A stretch of 45,972 nucleotides of DNA from Rhodoferax sp. (lineage in GTDB: Bacteria > Pseudomonadota > Gammaproteobacteria > Burkholderiales > Burkholderiaceae_C): the NCBI RefSeq assembly GCF_025354435.1, contig NZ_JANXMU010000088.1, positions 1-45,972 of the forward strand, given 5' to 3'. Positions 22,457 to 30,749 of this stretch are shown here, one piece after another (position 1 is the first letter of the stretch; each line of letters opens with the position of its first letter). The notes beneath the pieces were generated by a model, which worked only from the letters and a program-made list of their open reading frames with translations, had not been told where the DNA came from and made no database searches. Made by a program: the position numbers and the translations under genes.

Positions 22457-23689
22457 GTGAAAACAGTTTTGATGATCGCTTACCACTTTCCGCCGCTGGC
22501 GGGCAGCAGTGGTATCCAGCGGACCTTGCGCTTTGTGCAGCACCTGCCCGCCCTGGGCTGGAAGCCGGTGGTGCTGACTGCCGACCCGCGCGCCTATGCG
22601 CGCACCAGCCCTGATTTGATGCGCGACGTGCCCGAAGGCACCGTGGTGCGGCGCGCCTTCGCCCTCGACACCGCGCGGCACCTGAACATCCAGGGCCGCT
22701 ACATGGGCTGGATGGCCCGGCCCGACCGCTGGATCAGCTGGCGCTTTGACGCAGTGCGCCAGGGTCTGCAACTCGTCAAGGAATTCAAGCCCGACGCGAT
22801 CTGGTCTACCTACCCGATTGCCACCGCCCACGTGATTGCCCAGCAGTTGCACCAAAAGACCGGTCTGCCCTGGATTGCTGACTTCCGCGACCCGATGGCG
22901 CAAGACGGCTACCCCGCCGACCCCGTGACCTGGCGCAGCTACCAGCGTATCGAGCAGGAGGCGGTCGAGCAGGCCAGCCGCAGCGTCTTCACCACCCCCG
23001 GCGCGGCCCAGATGTACCGCGAACGCTATCCCCAGGCCGCCAGCCGCATCACTGTGCTGGAAAACGGCTACGACGAAGAAAGCTTCGCCCACGCGCCCGC
23101 CGTGGCGACCCGCCCGCTGACGGACGACCAGCCCGTGGTACTGCTGCACAGCGGCATCGTCTACCCGTCCGAGCGCGACCCGACCCAGCTGTTCCAGGCC
23201 CTGCAGCGCCTCAAGGCCAGTGGCGGCCTGACGGCGCGGCAGTTGCAAATCCGTTTCCGCGCCTCGGCCCATGACGACATGCTGACCCAGCTGGCCAGCC
23301 AGCACGGCGTGCAGGACTTCATCGAGCTCAGCCCCGCCGTGCCTTACCGCGAGGCCCTGAGTGAGATGCTGTCGGTCGATGCCTTGCTGGTCATGCAGGC
23401 CAGCAACTGCAACGCCCAGATTCCGGCCAAGATTTATGAGTACCTGCGTGCGGGCCGCCCCATCCTCGGCCTGACTGACCCGGTGGGCGACACCGCCGGC
23501 GTGCTACGTGGTGCCGGGCTAGAAGCCATGGCGCGCATCGATTCAGTGGATGAAATTGCGGCCTTGCTGCCGCCGTTTGTGGCCGCTGTGCGGGCCCATG
23601 CGGTGCGCCTGCCCGACCCCGCCGCCGTTAAGAACGTTTCACGCCAGGGCCGGTCGCAGGCGTTTGCGGAGTTGCTGGCGGGTTTGTAA
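22457..23689 (+). CDS. Glycosyltransferase, GT4-like (GT-B fold)
   Basis: A 410-aa putative GT-B glycosyltransferase. The N-terminal domain opens with MKTVLMIAYHFPPLAGSSGIQR, which is typical of group 1/4 transferases, and continues with PWIADFRDPM. The C-terminal donor-binding domain includes VVLLHSGIVYPSERDP, the helix LSVDALLVMQAS and AKIYEYLRAGRPILGL, which carries the E-x7-E-like nucleotide-sugar region. The acceptor is unknown. It is divergent from the beta-helix and asparagine-synthetase-like genes, and the group may act on one surface polysaccharide. Its 3' end overlaps the convergent histidine kinase gene by 62 bases. Confidence 0.85.
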   Translation: MKTVLMIAYHFPPLAGSSGIQRTLRFVQHLPALGWKPVVLTADPRAYARTSPDLMRDVPEGTVVRRAFALDTARHLNIQGRYMGWMARPDRWISWRFDAVRQGLQLVKEFKPDAIWSTYPIATAHVIAQQLHQKTGLPWIADFRDPMAQDGYPADPVTWRSYQRIEQEAVEQASRSVFTTPGAAQMYRERYPQAASRITVLENGYDEESFAHAPAVATRPLTDDQPVVLLHSGIVYPSERDPTQLFQALQRLKASGGLTARQLQIRFRASAHDDMLTQLASQHGVQDFIELSPAVPYREALSEMLSVDALLVMQASNCNAQIPAKIYEYLRAGRPILGLTDPVGDTAGVLRGAGLEAMARIDSVDEIAALLPPFVAAVRAHAVRLPDPAAVKNVSRQGRSQAFAELLAGL

Positions 23690-24974
23690 ACACCAGCGCC
23701 ACCCGCAGCCCGCCCAGCGAAGGCGATGCGTCTAGCCGCAGTTTCGCGCCGTGCGCCTGGGCAATCGCCTGCGCAATCGCCAGACCCAGCCCGCTGCCAC
23801 CCGCCGTGGCTTCGGCGCTGCGGTAGAAGCGGTCAAACACCTTTTCCAGATCGGCGGGCGCAATGCCGGGACCGGAGTCTTCCACGGTCAGCACGGGCAC
23901 GCCGTTGTCCGAAGTGATGGCAACGTCCACCCGGCCCTGCGCGGGGGTGTATTTCAGCGCGTTGTCCAGCAGATTGCGCAGCAGGATGCGCAGCGCGTCG
24001 GGGTGGCCCATGACCCATGCGATCCAGGTGGGCTGGCTGGGGGCCACACCCAAATCCAGGTTGCGCGCCTGGGCTTGTGGCAGCGCCTCTTCCACGGCCA
24101 GTTGCACCAGGTCTTGCAGGTTAATGCGCTCAGCGGGCGTATTAGTAGCGGCTTCCTGGCGGGCCAGCACCAAGAGCTGGTTCATCAGGCGCACCGCGCG
24201 GTCGATGCCCTGGTGCAGGCGGGCAATGGCGACGCTGCGGGTGGGCGCGTCAGGCGCGCGGTTCAGCGCCTGGGCTTGCAGCTTCAGGGCGGTGAGCGGC
24301 GAACGCAGCTCGTGTGCGGCATTCGCCACAAACGATTTTTGGGCATCGAAGGCGGTGTGCACACGGCCAAACAGCAGGTTCAGCTCGCGCACCAGGGGCA
24401 GCACCTCGTCGGGCAGGTCGGCTTCGGGCAGGGGTGACAGGTCGTCCACCGCGCGGGCGGCCACCTGCTGGCGGGTGCGTTCCAGCGGCTTCAGGGCGTG
24501 GCGTATCGCCCACCACAGCGCGATCATCAGCAGCGGCGCCATGATGGCCATGGGCAGCATGGCGCGCACGGCCAGGGCACGGGCGCGGGCCTGGCGGGCG
24601 CTCAGGTCCTGGGCGATCTGGATGGTTTGCACCGGGGTCTGGATGGAGTAGACCCGATAGCGCGTGCCGTTTTGCTCCACATCCGAAAAGCCCAGCACGG
24701 CCTGCGGCGGCAGGGGGTTGCGGTGCGACTGGAACAACTGCACGCCGGTGGGGCTCCAAATCTGTACCTCGTACTCGGCATCGTCGGGGTCGTCCGGCGC
24801 GGTTTGGCTGGGTGCGCCATTGCGCAGCGCAAAGGCCATTTGCTGCAGGTGGTAGTCGAACATTTCATCGGCTTGCTGCAACGCACCGCGGTAGGCGGAT
24901 GCGGCCTGGAACAGCGCGGCCACCACGATGGCGGTCATTACCGAACCCAGCAGGCGGCGGCGTATCGAATTCAT
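23628..24974 (-). CDS. Two-component sensor histidine kinase, QseC-like
   Basis: A 448-aa inner-membrane kinase. TM1 is residues about 8-28, followed by a periplasmic domain of ~130 residues, TM2 (MLPMAIMAPLLMIALWWAI) and a HAMP-like linker. The phospho-acceptor is His221 in AAHELRSPLTAL; the N box is LLRNLLDNALKY, with G boxes VEDSGPGIAP and GSGLGLAIAQ. It partners the OmpR-family regulator immediately upstream on the same strand, with a 4-base overlap. The periplasmic signal is not identifiable. The gene's 3' end overlaps the opposing glycosyltransferase gene. Confidence 0.92.
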   Translation of the reverse strand: MNSIRRRLLGSVMTAIVVAALFQAASAYRGALQQADEMFDYHLQQMAFALRNGAPSQTAPDDPDDAEYEVQIWSPTGVQLFQSHRNPLPPQAVLGFSDVEQNGTRYRVYSIQTPVQTIQIAQDLSARQARARALAVRAMLPMAIMAPLLMIALWWAIRHALKPLERTRQQVAARAVDDLSPLPEADLPDEVLPLVRELNLLFGRVHTAFDAQKSFVANAAHELRSPLTALKLQAQALNRAPDAPTRSVAIARLHQGIDRAVRLMNQLLVLARQEAATNTPAERINLQDLVQLAVEEALPQAQARNLDLGVAPSQPTWIAWVMGHPDALRILLRNLLDNALKYTPAQGRVDVAITSDNGVPVLTVEDSGPGIAPADLEKVFDRFYRSAEATAGGSGLGLAIAQAIAQAHGAKLRLDASPSLGGLRVALVFTNPPATPQTPATGPGVKRS

Positions 24975-25630
24975 GGTCTAGGCATCACGTAGCCCAGGCC
25001 GCGCACGTTCTGGATCAGCTCGGCCCCCAGCTTTTTGCGCAGGCCGTGGATGTAGACCTCGACGGCGTTGCTGCTCACATCGTCTTTCCAGCTGTAGAGT
25101 TTTTCTTCCAGCTGCGCCCGCGAGAACACCACGCCGGGGCGGGCCATCAGCGCCTCCAGCACCGCCCATTCGCGGTTGGACAGGGTGATGGGCCGGCCGT
25201 CGCGGGTGGCTTCGTGGGTGGCGGGGTTCAGGCGCAGGCCGTGCACCTCTAGCACCGGGTCGGCGCGGCCTGCGCTGCGCCGGGTCAGGGCGCGGATGCG
25301 GGCCAGCAGCTCGTCGATGTCGTAGGGCTTGAGTAAGTAATCGTCGGCCCCAGCATCTAGCCCGGCAATGCGGTCGGCCACCGCGTCACGGGCGGTGACC
25401 ACCAGCACGGGGATACTGTCTTTGCGCTGGCGCAGGGCTTTGAGCACGTCCAGCCCGTCGCGCTGGGGCAGGCCCAGATCGAGCAGCACCAGGTCATAGG
25501 GCGCGCTGCGCAAAGCGGTGTCGGCCATCACGCCGTCTTTCACCCAGTCCACGGCGAAGTGCTCGGCGCGCAGTACGTCGAGCACGGTTTCACCGATCAT
25601 GGGGTCGTCTTCTACCAGGAGTAAGCGCAT
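24971..25630 (-). CDS. Two-component response regulator, OmpR/QseB-like
   Basis: A 219-aa DNA-binding response regulator. The receiver domain begins MRLLLVEDDPMIGE, with acidic pocket Asp8/Asp9, phospho-acceptor Asp51 in LVLLDLGLP and Lys in LLKPYD. The C-terminal half is an OmpR/PhoB winged helix (LSNREWAVLEALMARPG ... NAVEVYIHGLRKKLG). ATG 25630 is chosen because it begins the receiver fold; the frame continues upstream only as a shadow. It overlaps the cognate kinase gene by 4 bases and is first in the pair. Confidence 0.93.
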   Translation of the reverse strand: MRLLLVEDDPMIGETVLDVLRAEHFAVDWVKDGVMADTALRSAPYDLVLLDLGLPQRDGLDVLKALRQRKDSIPVLVVTARDAVADRIAGLDAGADDYLLKPYDIDELLARIRALTRRSAGRADPVLEVHGLRLNPATHEATRDGRPITLSNREWAVLEALMARPGVVFSRAQLEEKLYSWKDDVSSNAVEVYIHGLRKKLGAELIQNVRGLGYVMPRP

Positions 25631-25676
25631 AGGTGGGGCAGTATGCGCAGGCGGGCTTAGACCGAACTTAAGGGTT

Positions 25677-26114
25677 TTAGCGAGCGACCAGCACCGGCAG
25701 CGTGGATTCGGCCAAGACCTTGGTGGCGATGCTGCCCAGCACCAGGCGGGCAATGCCGGTGCGGCCATGGGAGCCGACGACGATCATGTCGGCCTTTTCG
25801 GCCAGGCTGTATTCCACGATGCCGATGGCCACGTCGCGCTCTTCCACCACCACGGGGTGAAAGCCTATCGGGCTGCCTTGCTGGCACAGCGCGGCCACCT
25901 TGGCGTGGGCCGATGCGGCCTCTTCTTGCGCGGCCTGCTTGTAGTAGTTGAGCCCCTGGGAGTTGACTTCGCCCATGCCCAGATACGGGTACGGGTCCAC
26001 CGCGTACAGCGCGGTCAATTTGGCTTCGAATTTACGCGCCAGATCCACCGCCATCGTGACCGCATGGTCCGAAGCGGCCGAGCCGTCGGTGGCTAACAAG
26101 ATGTGTTTCAGCAT
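25677..26114 (-). CDS. Universal stress protein (UspA family)
   Basis: A 145-aa single USP domain. It starts MLKHILLATDGSAASDHAV and ends with the ATP-binding signature G-x2-G-x9-G-S seen in VVGSHGRTGIARLVLGSIA, so it belongs to the ATP-binding branch. It is cytosolic, with stress-related roles by family knowledge only. ATG 26114 is used because the upstream in-frame codons are not part of the fold. It lies 46 bases before the response regulator on the same strand and could be co-transcribed with it. Confidence 0.92.
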   Translation of the reverse strand: MLKHILLATDGSAASDHAVTMAVDLARKFEAKLTALYAVDPYPYLGMGEVNSQGLNYYKQAAQEEAASAHAKVAALCQQGSPIGFHPVVVEERDVAIGIVEYSLAEKADMIVVGSHGRTGIARLVLGSIATKVLAESTLPVLVAR

Positions 26115-26366
26115 GTGGAGCCTTTGCGCAAAGTGGTTGAAGAAACCCCATTGTGCGGCCGATACCGAGGCACTGCCTTTGATGTGTCTCAAGGGCGTAT
26201 GGAGGTCAATTCTTTCCATATATAATGTATACACTTAATAGTAAGAAAGTAAATTAATACATTTTGTATGCATTTATGCTAATTTTAAAAAGTGGTACTG
26301 GCATACTTGGCTGGATGCATACGTAAGTTGCCTGCCGCAATCGCATCTTCTGATGGAGAACTTCAA
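26115..26366. promoter_or_regulatory. AT-rich divergent promoter region
   Basis: About 250 bases, much richer in A+T than the surroundings, between the universal stress protein and the copper-oxidase lipoprotein. It has a TATAAT at 26221-26226 and several short TATAC/GTATA and TGCAT/ATGCA palindromes, but no confident -35. A ribosome site GGAG precedes the ATG at 26367. Confidence 0.35.
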
Positions 26367-28133
26367 ATGAGAAAATTTACTTCTGTAAGCACGACGGTAT
26401 GGACTCTTACAGCCGTTTTCAGCGCTGCAGGAATATTGAGCGGATGTGGCGGCGGAACGGGCAGTTCTGCAGGCGAGACTCCAATCCAAGCGACTGAGGC
26501 ACCCATGCAAACGGCGTTGCCCGAGGGTGGGCGCACCAGCACTGCGCGGGCCGGCTACACCATGTTCACCGCAACCGCCAACACCTCCTCGCGGTTCATC
26601 GACCAACTCGATAACGATGAAAGCATCACGGCAGTGGGGGTTTGTGCCGGCACGTACGTCAATTCGATCCAATTGACAACAAGCAAGGGTGAACGTCCGG
26701 TACGTGGGGGCTCCGGAGGAGCCTGCACGACTACTGCTTTGGCCAATGGTGAGCGCATTGTTCGCGTGAGTGGACAAGCGGCCGCGGCCATAAACCAGAT
26801 TGCCTTCCACACCTCTACAGGCCGGACTATTGGCCCATTCGGACGTACCGGTGGAAAGCCGTTCAGCATGCTGGTGACCGGAGGGGGAATCCCTCAATTG
26901 CGCGGCTTATATGGAAGCGTAGGTACTGTCAATGGCATTCAGCTCGTGGCGCAGCTGAATGTGTTGAATTCCGCCGCGGGAGAGGGGAGTGGTGATGCGT
27001 TTATCGACCGCATCAAACCTGACCAAACCGTTACTGCAGCTACCATTTGTTACAACACCGATGCCATGGTCAACAGCATTCAGTTGGTTACCAACTTGGG
27101 TACTTTGCCCAAACATGGCGGTGCCGTGGCTGGTGAGCTGTGCAGCACCTACAAGTTTGCAGCCGCAGAGCGCATCACCGAGCTGTTTGGGCGGGCTGGG
27201 GCGTATATTGATGCCTTGGGATTCCGTACCAACACCGGTGGGCAGTTTGGCCCCTTTGGTGGCCCCGGTGGCACAGAATTCAGTGAGTCACAAGACACCA
27301 AACAGGCCTTTGTGGGTTTGTACGGCGGCATAAATACATGGCTTAGCCGTATTGGCTTAGTGACCCCAGTCCAAGGCAACACAGGCGATAGTGCGTTATT
27401 TGCCGACCAGCTCCCTGCTGGTGAACGCATCAGCCACGTCGACGTCTGTACCGGCACCAATAATGGCCTGAATGTCGTGCGCGCGCTCCAGACGCGCTAC
27501 CGCAGTGGCAGTAAGGCGCTGCCATTGCATGGCGCATCGGCCAAAACAAACCGGGTTTGCACAACCATCGCTTTCAATGACGGTGAGTTCATCACAGAAA
27601 TCACAGGCCGTGTCAGTGACGTGCTCAACAGCGGCCGCTTTCGGACCAACCAGTCACGCGTGTTCGGTCCCTATGGTGGTGCTGACGGGGACGACTTTTT
27701 GGTTCGCAATCCAGTCCCTAATGCATTCCTGGGTTTTGCCGGCCACGCCGAATACGGCAATGATGGTGACAACGGCTACATGCAAGCAATTGACGCGGCC
27801 GCACCCGACACCTTTGAAATAGCGGCGGCACCTACCTCAGCCGCTGCGACAAAAGGCTGGTGGGATTCTGTGGCGAACTGGCCGCTGCTGGCAGTCCACG
27901 CGGTGGTGCTTCCCGGTGGACGGGTCATGAGTTACGGCACCGACGCGGCGGGCACCCAAAACGCACAGTTTATTTATGACGTGTGGGACCCCAGTCCAAG
28001 TCCTGGAGTGCCCTCGCACTACACCCTAGACAACACCACCGGGACTGACATGTTCTGCAGTAGCCAAACATTGTTGCCCAATGGTCAGGTCTTTTTAGCC
28101 GGCGGCGACAACCGACAACAGCCGGGGGGGTAA
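26367..28133 (+). CDS. Jacalin-repeat/copper radical oxidase lipoprotein, N-terminal part (frame-split)
   Basis: A 588-aa reading frame. The lipoprotein signal has L-S-G-C with Cys27. Three tandem ~135-residue jacalin-like (beta-prism) repeats follow at about 63-197, 198-334 and 335-480. Each ends with a GPFG-x2-GG-x2-F...GLYG-type motif and carries two Cys (VCAG/GACT, ICYN/ELCS, VCTG/RVCT). From ~495 the galactose-oxidase domain begins, with Cys564 in TDMFCSSQ matching the cofactor Cys228 of galactose oxidase. The frame stops at TAA directly after a run of seven G; the continuation is in the -1 frame. The codon use is less GC-biased than the neighbours, suggesting horizontal origin. As a single protein it would be about 968 residues. 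Confidence 0.72.
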   Translation: MRKFTSVSTTVWTLTAVFSAAGILSGCGGGTGSSAGETPIQATEAPMQTALPEGGRTSTARAGYTMFTATANTSSRFIDQLDNDESITAVGVCAGTYVNSIQLTTSKGERPVRGGSGGACTTTALANGERIVRVSGQAAAAINQIAFHTSTGRTIGPFGRTGGKPFSMLVTGGGIPQLRGLYGSVGTVNGIQLVAQLNVLNSAAGEGSGDAFIDRIKPDQTVTAATICYNTDAMVNSIQLVTNLGTLPKHGGAVAGELCSTYKFAAAERITELFGRAGAYIDALGFRTNTGGQFGPFGGPGGTEFSESQDTKQAFVGLYGGINTWLSRIGLVTPVQGNTGDSALFADQLPAGERISHVDVCTGTNNGLNVVRALQTRYRSGSKALPLHGASAKTNRVCTTIAFNDGEFITEITGRVSDVLNSGRFRTNQSRVFGPYGGADGDDFLVRNPVPNAFLGFAGHAEYGNDGDNGYMQAIDAAAPDTFEIAAAPTSAAATKGWWDSVANWPLLAVHAVVLPGGRVMSYGTDAAGTQNAQFIYDVWDPSPSPGVPSHYTLDNTTGTDMFCSSQTLLPNGQVFLAGGDNRQQPGG

Positions 28134-28153
28134 ATTTGGGTGTTAAAAATACC
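28124..28153 (+). other. G7 slippery run with stop and weak hairpin at the frame junction
   Basis: Seven G read as the last base of CCG then GGG GGG, immediately followed by TAA. Slipping one base back gives GGG GGG GTA AAT and joins the two oxidase frames. A weak 6-bp hairpin (GGTGTT/AATACC) lies 8 bases downstream. Confidence 0.6.
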
Positions 28154-29272
28154 ACCACTTTCGACCCGGCCACGAACGCGTTGAGGGCCTCGACCCCCAT
28201 GGCGTATGGACGCTGGTACGGTTCCCAGGTCACGCTGGCCAGCGGTCGGCTGCTGGTGGCTGGCGGCATTGATGAAGCTGATGGATTTAGTGTCACCCCA
28301 GAGATCCGCAATAGCGACGGTAGCTGGAGCAAAGTAAGCAATGTCGAAATTGGCGACAACCTCTACTACCCACGGTTACTGGTTGGTCCGCAGTTGGCAC
28401 CCAATGTGGACAGCGTCTACATCTTGGCAGGTGTTGGTCAACGGTCGGTTTATCGGTTGGATTTGCCCGTAGCGGGCACCGAAGGAACGCTGGTCAATAC
28501 CGGCATACGTTTATCGGCTGCTGCCGGCTGGGAGCGGCCTCTCGCCATGGTCAACGCGACCCAGGTCCTAGTGCAATTGGATAGCGGCGCAACCGAGCTC
28601 CTGACACTGCCAACCACCGCGACCGGCAAGCCTAGCGTAAAGTCGGCTGGACGCATGATACAGGCCCGGCCCTGGTCCAATTTCACTGTGTTGCCAACAG
28701 GAGATGTGCTTGCCAACGGGGGATCTGGAGCGGTTGAGGTTGAAAAATTGGTAAAGGTGGCCTACCACGCGGAGCTCTGGTCTGCCAAAACCCAAACCTG
28801 GACGACCATGGCCTCTGAATTGCGGCCACGTCTGTACCACTCAACGGCGGTGTTGCTCGCTGATGGCCGCGTGCAATCTATGGGCGGCGGCGCACCAGGC
28901 CCGGTACTTGGCACCAATGCCCAAACCTACAGTCCCAGCTACCTTTTCAATACAGACGGCCGCGCAAGTGTTCGCCCCACGCTGAACGCCATTCCTGCTG
29001 TTCTAAATCTGGGATCTACCACCCGAACCATAACGGTGGGCGATGCCAGCACCATCAAACGGGTCACATTGGTCAAAACTTCGTCGGTGACCCACTCGTA
29101 CAACACCGAACAGCGGTTTTTAGAACTGGGTTTCACTCAGGTCAATGCAACGACGCTGCGCCTGACGGCACCGGCAAATGCAGCAACTGCGACACCAGGG
29201 TATTACTGGTTAAGCGTGATCAATGCCGCAGAAGTCCCCTCAATCTCTAAACTTGTAGCCGTGCTCCAATAG
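28136..29272 (+). CDS. Copper radical oxidase (galactose oxidase-like), C-terminal part (frame-split)
   Basis: About 378 residues in the -1 frame relative to the upstream part; the shared point is the G7 run at 28124-28130. It holds the remaining active site of galactose oxidase: Tyr in GRWYGSQ (codon at 28217, partner of the cross-linked Cys), Tyr-His in RLYHSTAVLLADGRV (codons 28835 and 28838; Tyr495 and His496 equivalents) and His in VTHSYNTEQRF (29093; His581 equivalent). Kelch-type strands (GRLLVAGG, GRVQSMGGG) and the C-terminal Ig-like DUF1929 domain are complete. Without the upstream part it has no Cys228 equivalent and no signal peptide, and its only possible start is a TTG or internal codon, so independent function is unlikely. 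Confidence 0.72.
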   Translation: MGVKNTTTFDPATNALRASTPMAYGRWYGSQVTLASGRLLVAGGIDEADGFSVTPEIRNSDGSWSKVSNVEIGDNLYYPRLLVGPQLAPNVDSVYILAGVGQRSVYRLDLPVAGTEGTLVNTGIRLSAAAGWERPLAMVNATQVLVQLDSGATELLTLPTTATGKPSVKSAGRMIQARPWSNFTVLPTGDVLANGGSGAVEVEKLVKVAYHAELWSAKTQTWTTMASELRPRLYHSTAVLLADGRVQSMGGGAPGPVLGTNAQTYSPSYLFNTDGRASVRPTLNAIPAVLNLGSTTRTITVGDASTIKRVTLVKTSSVTHSYNTEQRFLELGFTQVNATTLRLTAPANAATATPGYYWLSVINAAEVPSISKLVAVLQ

Positions 29273-29307
29273 GGACGGTGGTTTCGTCCTGGCTGATAGA
29301 CAACGTT

Positions 29308-30711
29308 CTACGCAGCAAGTCGCGCCCGGTGGCGAGCAATTTGCGCCCGCACCTGCGCCCAGGCCGTGCCGCCCAGAATGTTGCGGGCGTTCAGCGAGCC
29401 GCGCAGGCTCAGGCACTCGTACACGTCTTGCTCGATCTTGGCGTTGAAGCCTTGCAGCACGTCCAGCGGCAGCTCGGACAGGTCCACGCCCTTGGCGATG
29501 GCCGCCTTCACGGCGTGGGCCACCACCTCGTGCGCGTCGCGGAAGGGCAGGCCTTTTTTCACCATGTAGTCGGCCAGGTCGGTGGCGGTGGCGTAGCCGC
29601 GCAGGGCGGCGCGTTCCATGGCTTCGGGCTTGACGGTGATGCCGCCGACCATTTCGGCAAAGATGCGCAGCGTGTCCTTGAGCGTGTCCACGGTGTCGAA
29701 CAGCGGTTCCTTGTCTTCCTGGTTGTCCTTGTTGTAGGCCAGGGGCTGGCCCTTCATCAGGGTGATCAGGCCCATCAGGTGGCCGACCACGCGGCCGGTC
29801 TTGCCACGCGCCAGCTCGGGCACGTCGGGGTTTTTCTTCTGCGGCATGATGCTGGAGCCGGTGCAGAAGCGGTCGGCAATGTCGATGAAGCCAAAGCTCT
29901 GGCTCATCCACAGCACCAGTTCTTCGCTCAGGCGGCTGATGTGCACCATGGCGATGCTGGCGGCGGCGGTGAATTCGATGGCGAAGTCGCGGTCGCTCAC
30001 CGCGTCCAGGCTGTTTTGGCACACGCCCTCCATGCCTAGCGTGGCGGCCACGCGTTCGCGGTCCAGCGGGTAGCTGGTGCCGGCCAGCGCAGCACTGCCC
30101 AGCGGCAGGCGGTTGACGCGGCGGCGCACGTCCAGCATGCGTTCAGCATCGCGGGCGAACATTTCCACATAGGCCAGCATGTGGTGGCCAAAGCTCACCG
30201 GCTGGGCCACCTGCAGGTGGGTGAAGCCGGGCATCACCACTTCCACGTTTTTGTCGGCAATGGCCACCAGCGCCAGTTGCAGGTCGGTCAACAGGCCCTG
30301 GATCAGGTCCATCTCGCCGCGCAGCCACAGGCGCACGTCGGTGGCTACCTGGTCGTTGCGACTGCGGCCGGTGTGCAGGCGCTTGCCTGCGTCGCCGACC
30401 AGCTGAGTCAGGCGGGCTTCGATGTTCAGGTGCACGTCTTCCAGGTCCAGCTTCCACTCGAAGTTGCCGGATTCGATGTCGCCGCTGATCTGCGCCAGGC
30501 CGCGCTGGATGTCAGCATGGTCCTGCGCGGCAATGATGCCCTGCGCGGCCAGCATTTCGGCGTGGGCCAGGCTGCCCGCAATGTCGGCCTGCCACAGGCG
30601 CTTGTCAAAAAACACGCTGGAGGTGTAGCGCTTGACCAGGTCGCTCATGGGCTCGGAGAACAGCGCCGACCAGGCTTCGGATTTTTTGTCGAGTTGGTTG
30701 TGGGAAGACAT
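29308..30711 (-). CDS. argH: Argininosuccinate lyase
   Basis: A 467-aa homotetrameric cytosolic enzyme of the fumarase/aspartase superfamily. It splits argininosuccinate to arginine and fumarate, the last arginine biosynthetic step. It shows the superfamily signature [13 protein letters not shown], with the catalytic Ser in the SS pair, plus [18 protein letters not shown] and [17 protein letters not shown]. Length and start ([14 protein letters not shown]) match betaproteobacterial homologues. It is divergent from the AlgZ-like kinase gene with only 38 bases between the starts, so the two promoters must overlap. Confidence 0.97.
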   Translation of the reverse strand: MSSHNQLDKKSEAWSALFSEPMSDLVKRYTSSVFFDKRLWQADIAGSLAHAEMLAAQGIIAAQDHADIQRGLAQISGDIESGNFEWKLDLEDVHLNIEARLTQLVGDAGKRLHTGRSRNDQVATDVRLWLRGEMDLIQGLLTDLQLALVAIADKNVEVVMPGFTHLQVAQPVSFGHHMLAYVEMFARDAERMLDVRRRVNRLPLGSAALAGTSYPLDRERVAATLGMEGVCQNSLDAVSDRDFAIEFTAAASIAMVHISRLSEELVLWMSQSFGFIDIADRFCTGSSIMPQKKNPDVPELARGKTGRVVGHLMGLITLMKGQPLAYNKDNQEDKEPLFDTVDTLKDTLRIFAEMVGGITVKPEAMERAALRGYATATDLADYMVKKGLPFRDAHEVVAHAVKAAIAKGVDLSELPLDVLQGFNAKIEQDVYECLSLRGSLNARNILGGTAWAQVRAQIARHRARLAA

Positions 30712-30749
30712 GGGATACCAGGTGGAAAAGGATTGGCATACCCGCGAGG

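Noticed and set aside
19507-23689. Exosortase/PEP-CTERM cluster
   Set aside because: The gene types are suggestive, but no exosortase, PEP-CTERM sorting signal or polysaccharide export genes are present in the window.
24134-24180. Possible further repeat copy in the histidine kinase gene (GTAGCGGC-N17-CCAAGAGCTGG)
   Set aside because: It lacks the CTAT box at the fixed distance and box 3 matches poorly.
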